This document shows, piece after piece, positions 16,724 through 24,969 of a stretch of DNA of 64,000 nt; the first letter of the stretch is position 1; every line of letters starts with the position of its first letter. The stretch is from contig NZ_JAHKRM010000013.1 in assembly GCF_019396345.1 (NCBI RefSeq), positions 271,152 to 335,151 on the forward strand. The letters run 5' to 3'. The position numbers were made by a program, and so were the translations under genes. The stretch is from Nonomuraea guangzhouensis (GTDB taxonomy: Bacteria; Actinomycetota; Actinomycetes; Streptosporangiales; Streptosporangiaceae). The notes beneath the pieces are model-generated. The model was not told where the DNA came from, made no database searches, and saw only the letters and a program-made list of their open reading frames with translations.

Positions 16724-17560
16724 ATGTTGCGCCCGTTCCGGCAAGTCGACGTCTTCACCAATACGCCCTACCAGGGAAACCCGCTCGCGGTCGTCCTCGA
16801 CGGCGAGGGCCTGAGCACCGAGGCGATGCAGCGGTTCGCTCACTGGACGAACCTGTCCGAGACCACCTTCGTCCTGCCGCCCACCGCGCCCGGCGCCGAC
16901 TACCGGGTGCGGATCTTCACACCGACGTCCGAGCTGCCCTTCGCCGGGCACCCGACGCTGGGCACCTGCCACGCCTGGCTGGAGGCCGGAGGCGTGCCGA
17001 AGGAGCCGGAGTCGGTCGTGCAGGAGTGCGGCGCCGGGCTGGTGAGGCTGCGCAGGACGGACGGCGGGCTGGCGTTCGCCGCGCCCCCGCTGCTGCGGTC
17101 GGGGCCGGTGGACGAGCCGCTCGTCGAGCGCATCGCCGGCCTGCTGGGCATCGGCCGGGAGGAGATCGTCGACGCCGAGTGGGCCGACAACGGACCCGGC
17201 TGGGTGGCGGTGCTGCTGCGGAGCGCGGACGACGTGCTCGCGCTGCGTCCCGGGCCGATCGACCTCGACCTGGGCGTGGTGGGCCCCTATCCGCCGGGGT
17301 CGCCGCTCGCGATCGAGCTGCGGGCGTTCTTCCCGCTCAACGGCAGCACGGTCGAGGACCCGGTGACCGGCAGCCTGAACGCCTCGGTCGCCCAGTGGCT
17401 GCTGCGCACCGGCCGCGTCACCGCCCCCTACCTGGCCGGCCAGGGCACCGTGCTGGGCCGCGCCGGACGCGTCCACATCACCACCGGCCCCGAAAGCGCG
17501 CCCACGGTCTGGGTGGGCGGCTCCAGCGTCACGTGCGTCACCGGCCAGGTCGAACTGTGA
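16724..17560 (+). CDS. PhzF family isomerase-like protein
   Basis: 278 residues. The N-terminus RPFRQVDVFTNTPYQGNPLAVVLDGEGL and SETTFVLPP (with the catalytic Glu), then FTPTSELPFAGHPTLGTCHAWLE, are the diagnostic PhzF signatures. The second half repeats the fold with DPVTGSLNASVAQWLL. PhzF enzymes isomerise small acids, as in phenazine synthesis, but most genomic copies like this one are of unknown substrate and are not in phenazine clusters. GAGAGAC lies before the ATG. It follows the serine hydrolase by 4 bp, and its last 23 bp overlap the convergent pxpC gene. Confidence 0.92.
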   Translation: MLRPFRQVDVFTNTPYQGNPLAVVLDGEGLSTEAMQRFAHWTNLSETTFVLPPTAPGADYRVRIFTPTSELPFAGHPTLGTCHAWLEAGGVPKEPESVVQECGAGLVRLRRTDGGLAFAAPPLLRSGPVDEPLVERIAGLLGIGREEIVDAEWADNGPGWVAVLLRSADDVLALRPGPIDLDLGVVGPYPPGSPLAIELRAFFPLNGSTVEDPVTGSLNASVAQWLLRTGRVTAPYLAGQGTVLGRAGRVHITTGPESAPTVWVGGSSVTCVTGQVEL

Positions 17561-18404
17561 ACCGCACCCGGTCACCCGGCCGGAGCTGCGCGGCGATCGG
17601 CAGGTCCGCGGCCCGCACCACCCCGATCACCGGATAGCCGCCGGTCGGCGGATGGTCGGCGAGGAAGATGATCGGCTGCCCGCTCGGCGGCACCTGCACC
17701 GCCCCCGTCACCATGCCCTCACTGGGCAGCTCACCCTCCCGCGCCCGCGCCGGCTCCCGGCCGCGCAGGCGTACCCCCACGCGGTTGCTGTCCTGGCTCA
17801 CCTCGTACGGCCGCGCGCAGAGCTCGGCCAGCGCGCCCGGCGCGAACCAGTCGTCGCGCGGCCCCGGCACGAGCCGCAGGACGGCGGGCGGCGGCTGCCC
17901 GGCGGGCGCCAGATCCACCGAGATCTCCACCAGGCTCCCCGACTCACCCACGGGGAGCATGCTCCCCTGGCGCAGCGGCGCCGGTCCGAGCCCGGAGAGC
18001 GAGTCCGTCGACCGGCTGCCGAGCACCGGCTCGACGGCGATCCCGCCCCGCACGGCCAGGTAGGTCCGCAGCCCCCACGCGGGCGCCCCGAACCGCACCT
18101 CGGTCTCGGCCGGAACCCAGAACGGCACACCCATCCCGGCGCTCACCGGAAGAGCCGACCGCGCGGTCAGCGGACAGGGCGCGCCCGTCACCGCGACCCA
18201 GGCGCCCACGTGGAAGGCCAGCCGCGCCTGCCCGTAGGTCAGCTCGATCCCCGCCGCCTCCTTGGGGTTGCCGACGAGCCGGTTGGCCAGCCGCAGGCTC
18301 GCCTCGTCGGCCGCGCCGGAGCAGGGCACGCCCAGGTGCGCGTAGCCGGGCCGGCCCAGGTCCTGCACGGTCGCGTAGGGGCCCGGCACGAGAATCTCGA
18401 TCAT
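17538..18404 (-). CDS. pxpC: 5-oxoprolinase subunit PxpC (biotin-dependent carboxyltransferase-like, KipA)
   Basis: 288 residues. The N-terminus IEILVPGPYATVQDLGRPGYAHLGVPCSGAAD and later LPSEGMVTGAVQVPPSGQPIIFLADHPPTGGYPVIGVV are standard for the AHS2/KipA family. With PxpA and PxpB it forms the prokaryotic ATP-dependent 5-oxoprolinase that opens pyroglutamate to glutamate. Its start overlaps the pxpB stop by 4 bp, completing an A-B-C operon. The 3' end overlaps the PhzF gene on the opposite strand. Confidence 0.93.
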   Translation of the reverse strand: MIEILVPGPYATVQDLGRPGYAHLGVPCSGAADEASLRLANRLVGNPKEAAGIELTYGQARLAFHVGAWVAVTGAPCPLTARSALPVSAGMGVPFWVPAETEVRFGAPAWGLRTYLAVRGGIAVEPVLGSRSTDSLSGLGPAPLRQGSMLPVGESGSLVEISVDLAPAGQPPPAVLRLVPGPRDDWFAPGALAELCARPYEVSQDSNRVGVRLRGREPARAREGELPSEGMVTGAVQVPPSGQPIIFLADHPPTGGYPVIGVVRAADLPIAAQLRPGDRVRFTVRPGR

Positions 18405-19018
18405 GCCGGCTCGAACCGTACGCGGGTGCCGGGCCGGAACAGCGACGGCGGGTCGGCCTCGACGTCCCAGATCCGCGTCGACGTACGGCCCAGCAGCCGC
18501 CAGCCACCCGGCGAGGCGGTGGGGTAGATCGCGGAGTAGGGTCCGGCGATCGCCACCGAACCGGCCGGCACCGACGTGCGCGGGGTCGCCAGCCGCGGCA
18601 GGTGGAGCACCGGATCCAGCCCCGTCAGGTAGGCGAACCCCGGCGCGAACCCCAGCCAGCCCACCACCAGCTCCCGCCCGGTGTGCCGCGCGATCACGTC
18701 GTCCACCGGGATCCCGGCCAGCTCGGCCACGGAATCGAGATCCTCCCCGTCATAGACGACGGGAATGACCACGGCCTGCCCGGCCTCGCGCTCCGGACCC
18801 GGCTCCGACGCCAGCACCTCGCCGAGCAACTCCTCCAGCCGCCCCCGCAACAGACCCTGGTCCGCCCCCGGCGCCACCACCAGCACCGTCTCGGGCCCCG
18901 GCACGATCTCCACCACCCCCGCGGGCCGCGAGGCGCACAGGGCCGCGTCGAGCCGGTGCGAGACCGCCAGCGACCCGGTCTCGACGAGCAGCCCGGCTTC
19001 GCCGGCCACCCGGATCAT
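18401..19018 (-). CDS. pxpB: 5-oxoprolinase subunit PxpB (KipI, AHS1)
   Basis: 205 residues. The motif VIPVVYDGEDLDSVAELAG followed by HTGRELVVGWLGFAPGFAYLTGLDP is diagnostic of the AHS1/KipI family, as is TPRTSVPAGSVAIAGPYSAIYPTASPGGW. In Bacillus the equivalent protein inhibits the KinA kinase; in the PxpABC complex it is a subunit of pyroglutamate hydrolysis. Overlaps of 4 bp on both sides tie it to pxpA and pxpC. Confidence 0.93.
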   Translation of the reverse strand: MIRVAGEAGLLVETGSLAVSHRLDAALCASRPAGVVEIVPGPETVLVVAPGADQGLLRGRLEELLGEVLASEPGPEREAGQAVVIPVVYDGEDLDSVAELAGIPVDDVIARHTGRELVVGWLGFAPGFAYLTGLDPVLHLPRLATPRTSVPAGSVAIAGPYSAIYPTASPGGWRLLGRTSTRIWDVEADPPSLFRPGTRVRFEPA

Positions 19019-19770
19019 GCGAAGGCCTGCAGGACCACTCCCGCCTCCAGCAGCCCATCGCGTACGGCCTGCGCCAGGCGTACCGCGTCAGGCGTGTCGC
19101 CGTGCACGCAGATGGACCGGGCGGAGACCACCACCGCGCTGCCGTCCACGGCGGTCACCCGGCCCTCGACGGCCATCCGCACGGCGCGCGCGGAGACCGT
19201 GGCGACGTCGTGGATCACCGCCCCGGGCTCGCGCCGCGAGACCAGCGCCCCGGCGGCCGTGTAGGCGCGGTCGGCGAACGCCTCGGTGATCGTCGGCACG
19301 CCCTCGGCGGCGGCCACGCCGTGCACCACCGAGCCGGGCAGCGTGAGCACCGGCAGCGAGGTGTCGTAGTCGGCCACGGCCTCGATCACCGCGGCCGCCT
19401 GGACCTCGTCGCGGCAGATGCGGTTGTAGAGCGCGCCGTGCGGCTTGACGTAGGAGACCCGGCCGCCCATCGCCCGCGCGATGCCGTCGACGGCCGCGAG
19501 CTGGTAGAGCACCTCCGCGCAGAGCTCCTCCGGCTCGGCGTCCATCTCCCGGCGCCCGAAGTGGGCCAGGTCGCGGTAGGACACCTGCGCCCCGATGGCC
19601 ACGCCGCGGTCCACGGCCGCCGCGCAGGTGCGCCTGATCGTCACGGGGTCGCCGGCGTGGAATCCGCAGGCGACGTTCGCGCTCGTGACGATGTCGAGCA
19701 GGGCCAGGTCGTCGCCCAGCCGCCACACGCCGAAGCCTTCGCCCAGATCAGCGTTGAGGTCGATCACCAT
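19015..19770 (-). CDS. pxpA: 5-oxoprolinase subunit PxpA (LamB/YcsF)
   Basis: 251 residues from ATG 19770 (MVIDLNADLGEGFGVWRLGDD), the usual start of YcsF proteins. In-frame ATGs at 19779 and 19782 would add only a few residues. Conserved segments are VTSANVACGFHAGDP, RRTCAAAVDRGVAIGAQVSYRD, YVKPHGALYN and SICVHGDTPDAV. The protein has the polysaccharide-deacetylase-like barrel and is the first enzyme component of PxpABC. It is the promoter-proximal gene. The 64-bp gap to the next upstream gene, on the same strand, shows no terminator that I recognise. Confidence 0.93.
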   Translation of the reverse strand: MVIDLNADLGEGFGVWRLGDDLALLDIVTSANVACGFHAGDPVTIRRTCAAAVDRGVAIGAQVSYRDLAHFGRREMDAEPEELCAEVLYQLAAVDGIARAMGGRVSYVKPHGALYNRICRDEVQAAAVIEAVADYDTSLPVLTLPGSVVHGVAAAEGVPTITEAFADRAYTAAGALVSRREPGAVIHDVATVSARAVRMAVEGRVTAVDGSAVVVSARSICVHGDTPDAVRLAQAVRDGLLEAGVVLQAFA

Positions 19771-19834
19771 GCTTCCCATCATGGCGGTAGCGGCCACCTC
19801 GGCGCGACGAACAGCGCCAATGCCGGGCGCCGGA

Positions 19835-21445
19835 CTAGATCTCGTCGGGGATGTCGGCGATGTCGTCGAGGGCGGAGGCGAGCTCGTCCGGGTCGCCCCC
19901 GATGCGCTCGGCGATCTCGATGAGCACGTGCAGCACGTCGTGGCGGTCATGGCCGAGGTCGAGCAGCCGCTGGGCCGCCTCCCACAGCTGCGGCGGGTCG
20001 CCGTCCCACAGCCGCGCGGCGATCTCCTCGTGCCAGGCCAGGTGCTCCTCGTCGATGGCGCCGACGTGGTCGATCTCCAGCAGCGTGCGCCGGTCGGCCT
20101 CGTCGGCCGGATTGAGCGCGTCGAGGTCGACACCGCCGTGCACGCCCTGCAGGAACGGGAACGCGAAGACCCGCCTGGCCAGCGCCGACAGGTCGCCATC
20201 CGGCAGCAGCCGCTCCAGCAGCGGGCGGTCCAGGCCGAAGGAGGTCGGATCCCGGTAGGCCTCCGGGAACTTGCCGGTCGCCTCCCACACCGCGTCGAGC
20301 GTGGCCTTGAGCCCTCTTTCCGGCAGGCCGGTGCGGCGGGCGGCGAAGCGCACCCACGCGGACAGCACGTGCGGCATGGCCTCCTGTTCGGCCATGCTTA
20401 ACATCACCTTGCGCGGCAGCCAGTCGAGCAGGAACGTCTCGCACTTGGTCGGGCTCACCCGCAGCGGCCGGTTGAAGTCCTGCTCGCAGCCGTAGTCGAT
20501 GATGTGGTCGGCGCACCGCGAGGCCGCCGACGGGTCGGACAGGTGCTCGGCCGCGTCGGAGGCGAGAAACTCCGCGGCCAGCATCGCCCGCCGTTCGCGG
20601 CTGTAGGGCGCCTCGATGTGCAGGGGAGCGGGGCGCTTGCGGCCCGGCGGGAGGGCCTTGAGCCGGGCGCGGGCGAAGGCGTGGTAGGCGCTGTAGCTGT
20701 CGCTGACCGGCGGCGGGGTCTTCGGCTCCCTGGTGGCCTTCATGGCCGACTCCAGCAGCGCCCTGGCCTGCTGGGGCTCGATCTCCTCGAACAGCAGCAT
20801 CGCGTTGCCGGCCGCCTCGGCGCGGGCCTTGTCCAGCAGCGTGTCGACCTGCGAGGACACCCAGGCGTCGCGCGCCATGCCCGACATGTTGTGATCGACG
20901 ACCATGACCAGCGCGTGCCGGTCCTGCTCCTGCTCGACGACCGGCGCCGCGTCACCGGCCGCCGGCTCCTCACGGGCCCCGTCGCTCCAGCGGTAGCCGA
21001 ACGTGCAGATCACCGTGTCCTGGTCGCCGTAGGCGTCGCGGGAGACGTAGCAGCCGGTCGGCTTGACCGCGCCGACCCGCTCGGCCCAGCCGGGCCTGGC
21101 CACGCCCGACTCCATCATCGCCAGCGCCGCGCCCTCGGCCTTGGCGCCCTGGCGGGCCGTGCCGAGATAGGCCAGGCAGATGAGCAGCGTCAGCGACGCC
21201 GGAGTGCCGGCCTTCGCGGCGTAGTCGACCAGGCCCTCGCCGAGAACCTGTTCGACGTCACCACCCCGGACGCGCCTGCCCCACCAGGCTCCGATCATGT
21301 CGGAGACCATCAGCTCGGCGTCAAGGGGGCTGCGCACGGCCAGCAGCTCGCGAGCCGCCTGCACCATCTCCTTGAAGACATCGTCTGGCGGAGTGCTCTC
21401 CCGGGGATCTCGTCGGTGTCGGCGCACGCCCTCACTCTCTCGCAT
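19835..21445 (-). CDS. Uncharacterised actinobacterial protein, 536 aa
   Basis: A long cytoplasmic protein with no signal peptide or membrane segment and no recognised catalytic motif. The central region is charged and helical. The C-terminal 60 residues (LWEAAQRLLDLGHDRHDVLHVLIEIAERIG) look like the short alpha-helical DRHDVLH-type domains (DUF1841-like), which often precede Asp/Glu-rich ends, as here (DPDELASALDDIADIPDEI). A Cys/His group (CADHIIDYGCEQDF ... KCETF, near residues 300-330) resembles a SEC-C-like or zinc-type site but is not canonical. Codon use matches the neighbours. It precedes pxpABC on the same strand. I do not assign a function. Confidence 0.75.
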   Translation of the reverse strand: MRESEGVRRHRRDPRESTPPDDVFKEMVQAARELLAVRSPLDAELMVSDMIGAWWGRRVRGGDVEQVLGEGLVDYAAKAGTPASLTLLICLAYLGTARQGAKAEGAALAMMESGVARPGWAERVGAVKPTGCYVSRDAYGDQDTVICTFGYRWSDGAREEPAAGDAAPVVEQEQDRHALVMVVDHNMSGMARDAWVSSQVDTLLDKARAEAAGNAMLLFEEIEPQQARALLESAMKATREPKTPPPVSDSYSAYHAFARARLKALPPGRKRPAPLHIEAPYSRERRAMLAAEFLASDAAEHLSDPSAASRCADHIIDYGCEQDFNRPLRVSPTKCETFLLDWLPRKVMLSMAEQEAMPHVLSAWVRFAARRTGLPERGLKATLDAVWEATGKFPEAYRDPTSFGLDRPLLERLLPDGDLSALARRVFAFPFLQGVHGGVDLDALNPADEADRRTLLEIDHVGAIDEEHLAWHEEIAARLWDGDPPQLWEAAQRLLDLGHDRHDVLHVLIEIAERIGGDPDELASALDDIADIPDEI

Positions 21446-21490
21446 TCCAGGCTGAAACGGTGCGTAGAACGCGGCCTGGTGACCCCGATG

Positions 21491-21715
21491 TTATCGGGGA
21501 GTCCGGGGCGGTGGTGCGGAGTTGACGATCGCCAGCAGATGTTCGCGGGCGATGCGTTCGATGACATCGGGCGTCGGGGAGATGCCGAGGTGCTGCGCGC
21601 AGGCGCAGACGTCGGCCACGCACCGGTCGATAGTGTCCACGGGTATGGTCAGGAACTCTTCGGCCAGCCTGAGACTGACCGGCTCCCTGAGGAAGCGTGT
21701 GGCCAGAGCGAGCAT
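21491..21715 (-). CDS. Small conserved helical protein of unknown function
   Basis: 74 residues: MLALATRFLREPVSLRLAEE ... TIDRCVADVCACAQHLG ... IERIAREHLLAIVNS. It is all-helical with two close cysteines (CVADVCAC gives three in total). The pattern resembles a conserved actinobacterial hypothetical, and third-position GC is high, supporting a real gene. It ends 45 bp before the start of the 536-residue protein gene, so the two may be one transcript. Confidence 0.7.
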   Translation of the reverse strand: MLALATRFLREPVSLRLAEEFLTIPVDTIDRCVADVCACAQHLGISPTPDVIERIAREHLLAIVNSAPPPRTPR

Positions 21716-21869
21716 AGATGTGAGATTCCTCTGGAAGCCTGGGGCAAACCCCCCAGGAATGGTTGCAGGGCGACGTGCGCTCCCATTTCATCTTTTCTCG
21801 GCTGAGTGTCAAGCCTCCACAACGCCTGTGTTCGCTTCTTCGGAACCGCATCCGTGCGAAGCTGTTCCC

Positions 21870-22439
21870 ATGCGCATCCAGCTCGCCCAGCGGACGGAGG
21901 CCGACGATCTTCTCGGCCGAAGTCCGCTCGCCCTGCTCGTCGGCATGCTGCTCGATCAGCAGATCCCGATGGAATGGGCGTTCACGGGGCCTCACACCAT
22001 CTCCGAACGCCTCGGGCACGACCTCACCGCGGAGGAGATCGCGGCCCTCGACCCCGAGGAGTTCGCCGTGCTGCTGTCCGCGAAGCCGGCCGTGCACCGC
22101 TACCCGAAGGCGATGGCCGACAGGGTCCAGCAGCTGGCCGCCTACCTTGTGGAGCACTACGACGGCAAGCCCGAGAGTCTCTGGAGTGACGCCGCCGACG
22201 GCAAAGAGTTGCTCAACCGGCTTCTGGGACTTCCCGGCTTCGGCAAGCAGAAGGCTCAGATATTTTTGGCATTGCTCGGCAAGCAAATGGGGGTTCAACC
22301 GCCAGGATGGCGCGAGGCGGCTGGACCCTATGGCGAGGAGGGGTCGTTGCGTTCGGTAGCGGATGTGGTCGACGCCGACACACTGGGTCGCGTTCGGGCC
22401 GCCAAGCAGGAGGCCAAGCGCGCGGCCAAGGCCAAGTAG
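21870..22439 (+). CDS. HhH-GPD family base-excision repair-like protein
   Basis: 189 residues. SPLALLVGMLLDQQIPMEWAFTGPHTISERLG is the N-terminal helix pair of HhH-GPD glycosylases, and LLGLPGFGKQKAQIFLALLGK is the helix-hairpin-helix. The catalytic Asp usually found soon after the hairpin is not obvious: the segment after it reads QPPGWREAAGPYGEEGS. The protein ends in an alanine/lysine tail (AKQEAKRAAKAK). This short class is annotated as Fe-S-independent HhH-GPD protein in actinobacteria; catalysis is uncertain. Start chosen at ATG 21870 because MRIQLAQRTEADDLL is the expected start. Confidence 0.85.
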   Translation: MRIQLAQRTEADDLLGRSPLALLVGMLLDQQIPMEWAFTGPHTISERLGHDLTAEEIAALDPEEFAVLLSAKPAVHRYPKAMADRVQQLAAYLVEHYDGKPESLWSDAADGKELLNRLLGLPGFGKQKAQIFLALLGKQMGVQPPGWREAAGPYGEEGSLRSVADVVDADTLGRVRAAKQEAKRAAKAK

Positions 22440-22620
22440 CCTGATCTTGCTGCGCAACGTGGAGCGATTTTGACAGGATGCGTTGACCGTATGGCGGCCG
22501 GGGCTTCCGTCCGCGCCTGCCCATCGCCGATGATGTACTGCAGAATCCGGTCGCCCGGAGCTGCGCTACGCCGATACACAGTTATGGAGATGTGCCGCGT
22601 GGGAGACCCTGGCACGCGAC

Positions 22621-22626
22621 GGAGGT
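22621..22626 (+). promoter_or_regulatory. Strong Shine-Dalgarno of the SpoIIE-type phosphatase gene
   Basis: GGAGGT lies 7 bases before ATG 22634 and decides between that ATG and an in-frame ATG at 22592. Confidence 0.7.
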
Positions 22627-22633
22627 GCCGACC

Positions 22634-24727
22634 ATGAGCGCCGAGACCTCCGTTCCCCGTCCCCGGGAGTCGGATGTGGACATCTCAGACTCCGCCCTCT
22701 TCAAGGGCATGCTGTCGGAGGCCGAGTTCGCCTTCGCGTTCTTCGACGCCGCCGGCCACGTACAACTGGTCAACGACGTGTTCACCGACGTCGTCGGCGT
22801 GCCCGCCGAGCGGCTCGTCGGCCGCGCGCCCGTCGAGACGCTCACGGCCGATCTCAGCCAGCTCATCACCCATGCGGTCCAGGCCGTCACCGAGAGCGAC
22901 GCGCCGGTGACCGAGAGCCGCGTACGCGTGCGCTCGTCCGAGGGCGAGACCAGGCACTGGTCGCTGTCGTTCTCGCCGGTGCACGACGAGGCGGGCGAGC
23001 TGCGGGCGATCGCGCTCATCGGCCTCGACGTGACCGAGAGCCGCCAGATCGAAGAGGACCTGCGGCGCAGCGAGGAGCGTTACCGCTCGCTGGTCGAGGC
23101 GCAGTCGCAGCTTGTGTGGATCACCTCGCCGACCGGCACGGTGGTGGAGGACGCGCCGCAGTGGCGCGCGATCACCGGGCAGGGGCTGGAGGAATACCTG
23201 GCGGTCGGCTGGCTGGAGGCCGTCCATCCCGAGGAGCGCCAGCAGACCGAGGAAGCCTGGAAGGAGGCGCTGCGCGGCCGGACCATGTTCGAGTGGAACT
23301 ACCGCGTGCGCACCCGGGCCAGCGGTTTCCGCCACTTCGAGGTGCGGGCCGTACCCATCATCAGGCATGGCAGGGTCGTCGAGTGGGTCGGCGCCAACAC
23401 CGACGTGACCCCGCAGCGCGAGGCCGAGGAGATGCGCGGCAGGCTGACCGACCAGCTCGGCGCCGCGGCGCTGCGCACGGCGCGCCTGCAGGGCGCCACC
23501 GCGATGCTGGCCGAGGCGCTCACCGTCGAGCAGGTGGTGCAGGTCATCATCGACGTCGGCCGCACCGCCCTGGCCGCCGACCGCTCCGCGGTCGCGCTGC
23601 TCGACACCGACCGCGCCGCGCTCAAGTTGATCAACGGTGAGGGCGTCCCGGAAGCGTCGGGCATGTCCGGCGAGGAGATCCCGCTCTCCTCCTCCAGCGT
23701 GATGACGATGGCGGTCAACAGCCGCCGGCCGGTGTTCGCCGAGTCGCCTGACAGCCTGAAATCCCAGCTTCTCGAGGCCGGCGGCGACGAACAGGTGCTG
23801 GGCAATTATCTCACGCACAGTGACGAGCGGGCCTGGGTCGGACTGCCGCTCCTGGCGGCCGGACGGGCGCTGGGCGCGCTGCGGTTCTCGTTCACGAGAC
23901 CGCAGAAGATCTCCCAGGAGGACGGCGTCTTCCTGGAGGCGCTCGCCGGTCAGTGCGCGCTCGCCGTGGAGCGCGCCACGCTGTTCGAGCGCGAGCACAA
24001 GACCGCCGAGACGCTCCAGCGCAGCCTGCTGCCCGACCGCCTGCCGGTGGTCAAGGGCCTGGTGCTGGCCCAGCGGTTCCGCTCGGGCAGCCGCCACGTG
24101 CAGGTCGGCGGCGACTGGTACGACGCGTTCGTGCTGCAGGACGGCCGGGTCGCCGCGGTCGTCGGCGACGTCATGGGCAAGGGCGTCAAGGCCGCGGCGG
24201 GCATGGGGCGCATCCGCAACGCCATGCGCGCCCTCGCGCTGACCAACCCGCCGCCCGCGGCCGTGCTCACCGGTCTCGACCGGGTCTTCGAGGCCACCGA
24301 AGAGGAGGAGCAGGTCACGACCCTCGCCTACATGGTGGTCGAGCCCGTCACCGGCGAGGGCACGCTGGCGCTGGCCGGCCATCCGCCGCCCGTCCTGGTC
24401 TCACCGCAGGGCACGGCGATCCTCGGCGACGTCGAGCCCGGCACGCCGCTGGGCTGGCCGACCAGCCGCCGGCAGTTCAGGTTCGTGGTGCCGCCCGGTC
24501 ACACCGCCGTGCTCTACTCCGACGGCATGGTGGAGAACCGGAAACGCGGTTTGGACGCAGGACTCGCAGAGCTTTGCAGTGTTGTGACCGAAGCGCCGCC
24601 TGAGGTCGTCAGTAGCCCGCATATGTTGCTGGACTTCCTGGTTGACCGCATGTTGTCGGGATATGAACAGGATGATGACGTTACCGCCCTGGCTATCCAC
24701 GTCCCGCCCGCCACGAAGAGTGACTGA
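22634..24727 (+). CDS. PAS-PAS-GAF-SpoIIE serine phosphatase
   Basis: 697 residues. Order: PAS domain 1 (about 25-140, starting AFAFFDAAGHVQLVNDVFTD), a coiled linker (RRSEERYRSLVEAQSQL), PAS domain 2 (about 155-275, WRAITGQG and FRHFEVRAVPIIRHGR), GAF (about 300-450), and a PP2C/SpoIIE phosphatase (about 465-690). Metal-binding motifs are present: VGGDWYDAF, VGDVMGKG and VLYSDGMVENR. Such proteins dephosphorylate anti-anti-sigma factors in partner-switch systems that respond to signals sensed by PAS/GAF. No membrane helix, so it is cytosolic. It lies 242 bp upstream of hrdB on the same strand; a direct functional link is possible but not shown. Confidence 0.92.
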   Translation: MSAETSVPRPRESDVDISDSALFKGMLSEAEFAFAFFDAAGHVQLVNDVFTDVVGVPAERLVGRAPVETLTADLSQLITHAVQAVTESDAPVTESRVRVRSSEGETRHWSLSFSPVHDEAGELRAIALIGLDVTESRQIEEDLRRSEERYRSLVEAQSQLVWITSPTGTVVEDAPQWRAITGQGLEEYLAVGWLEAVHPEERQQTEEAWKEALRGRTMFEWNYRVRTRASGFRHFEVRAVPIIRHGRVVEWVGANTDVTPQREAEEMRGRLTDQLGAAALRTARLQGATAMLAEALTVEQVVQVIIDVGRTALAADRSAVALLDTDRAALKLINGEGVPEASGMSGEEIPLSSSSVMTMAVNSRRPVFAESPDSLKSQLLEAGGDEQVLGNYLTHSDERAWVGLPLLAAGRALGALRFSFTRPQKISQEDGVFLEALAGQCALAVERATLFEREHKTAETLQRSLLPDRLPVVKGLVLAQRFRSGSRHVQVGGDWYDAFVLQDGRVAAVVGDVMGKGVKAAAGMGRIRNAMRALALTNPPPAAVLTGLDRVFEATEEEEQVTTLAYMVVEPVTGEGTLALAGHPPPVLVSPQGTAILGDVEPGTPLGWPTSRRQFRFVVPPGHTAVLYSDGMVENRKRGLDAGLAELCSVVTEAPPEVVSSPHMLLDFLVDRMLSGYEQDDDVTALAIHVPPATKSD

Positions 24728-24969
24728 ATGAATCAGTCATAAGGGTTGCTTTCGGGTATCAGTGCCGCGCTTACGTACGCACTACTGTCTGGGTCGGCCT
24801 AGGGTGGAAGTCAACCGCCGGGAGGTGGCCGTATGGAGTGCGTGGTCGTGCCAGAATGCTGGGCAGGTCCGTCGCGATCCGCACGGCCGCATCGTTCTCC
24901 GAGAGAGGCAACAGCCCCCCAGCGGGCATCTGGGTCCATTGTCGCCACGCGTTCGTTCGAGAGGTGTTC

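Noticed and set aside
16724..17560. Phenazine biosynthesis cluster suggested by PhzF
   Set aside because: No other phz-like genes nearby; isolated PhzF-like proteins are widespread.
22685..24382. Long open frame antisense to the SpoIIE-type phosphatase gene
   Set aside because: His/Arg/Gly/Ala-rich shadow of a high-GC gene; the sense frame has complete domains.
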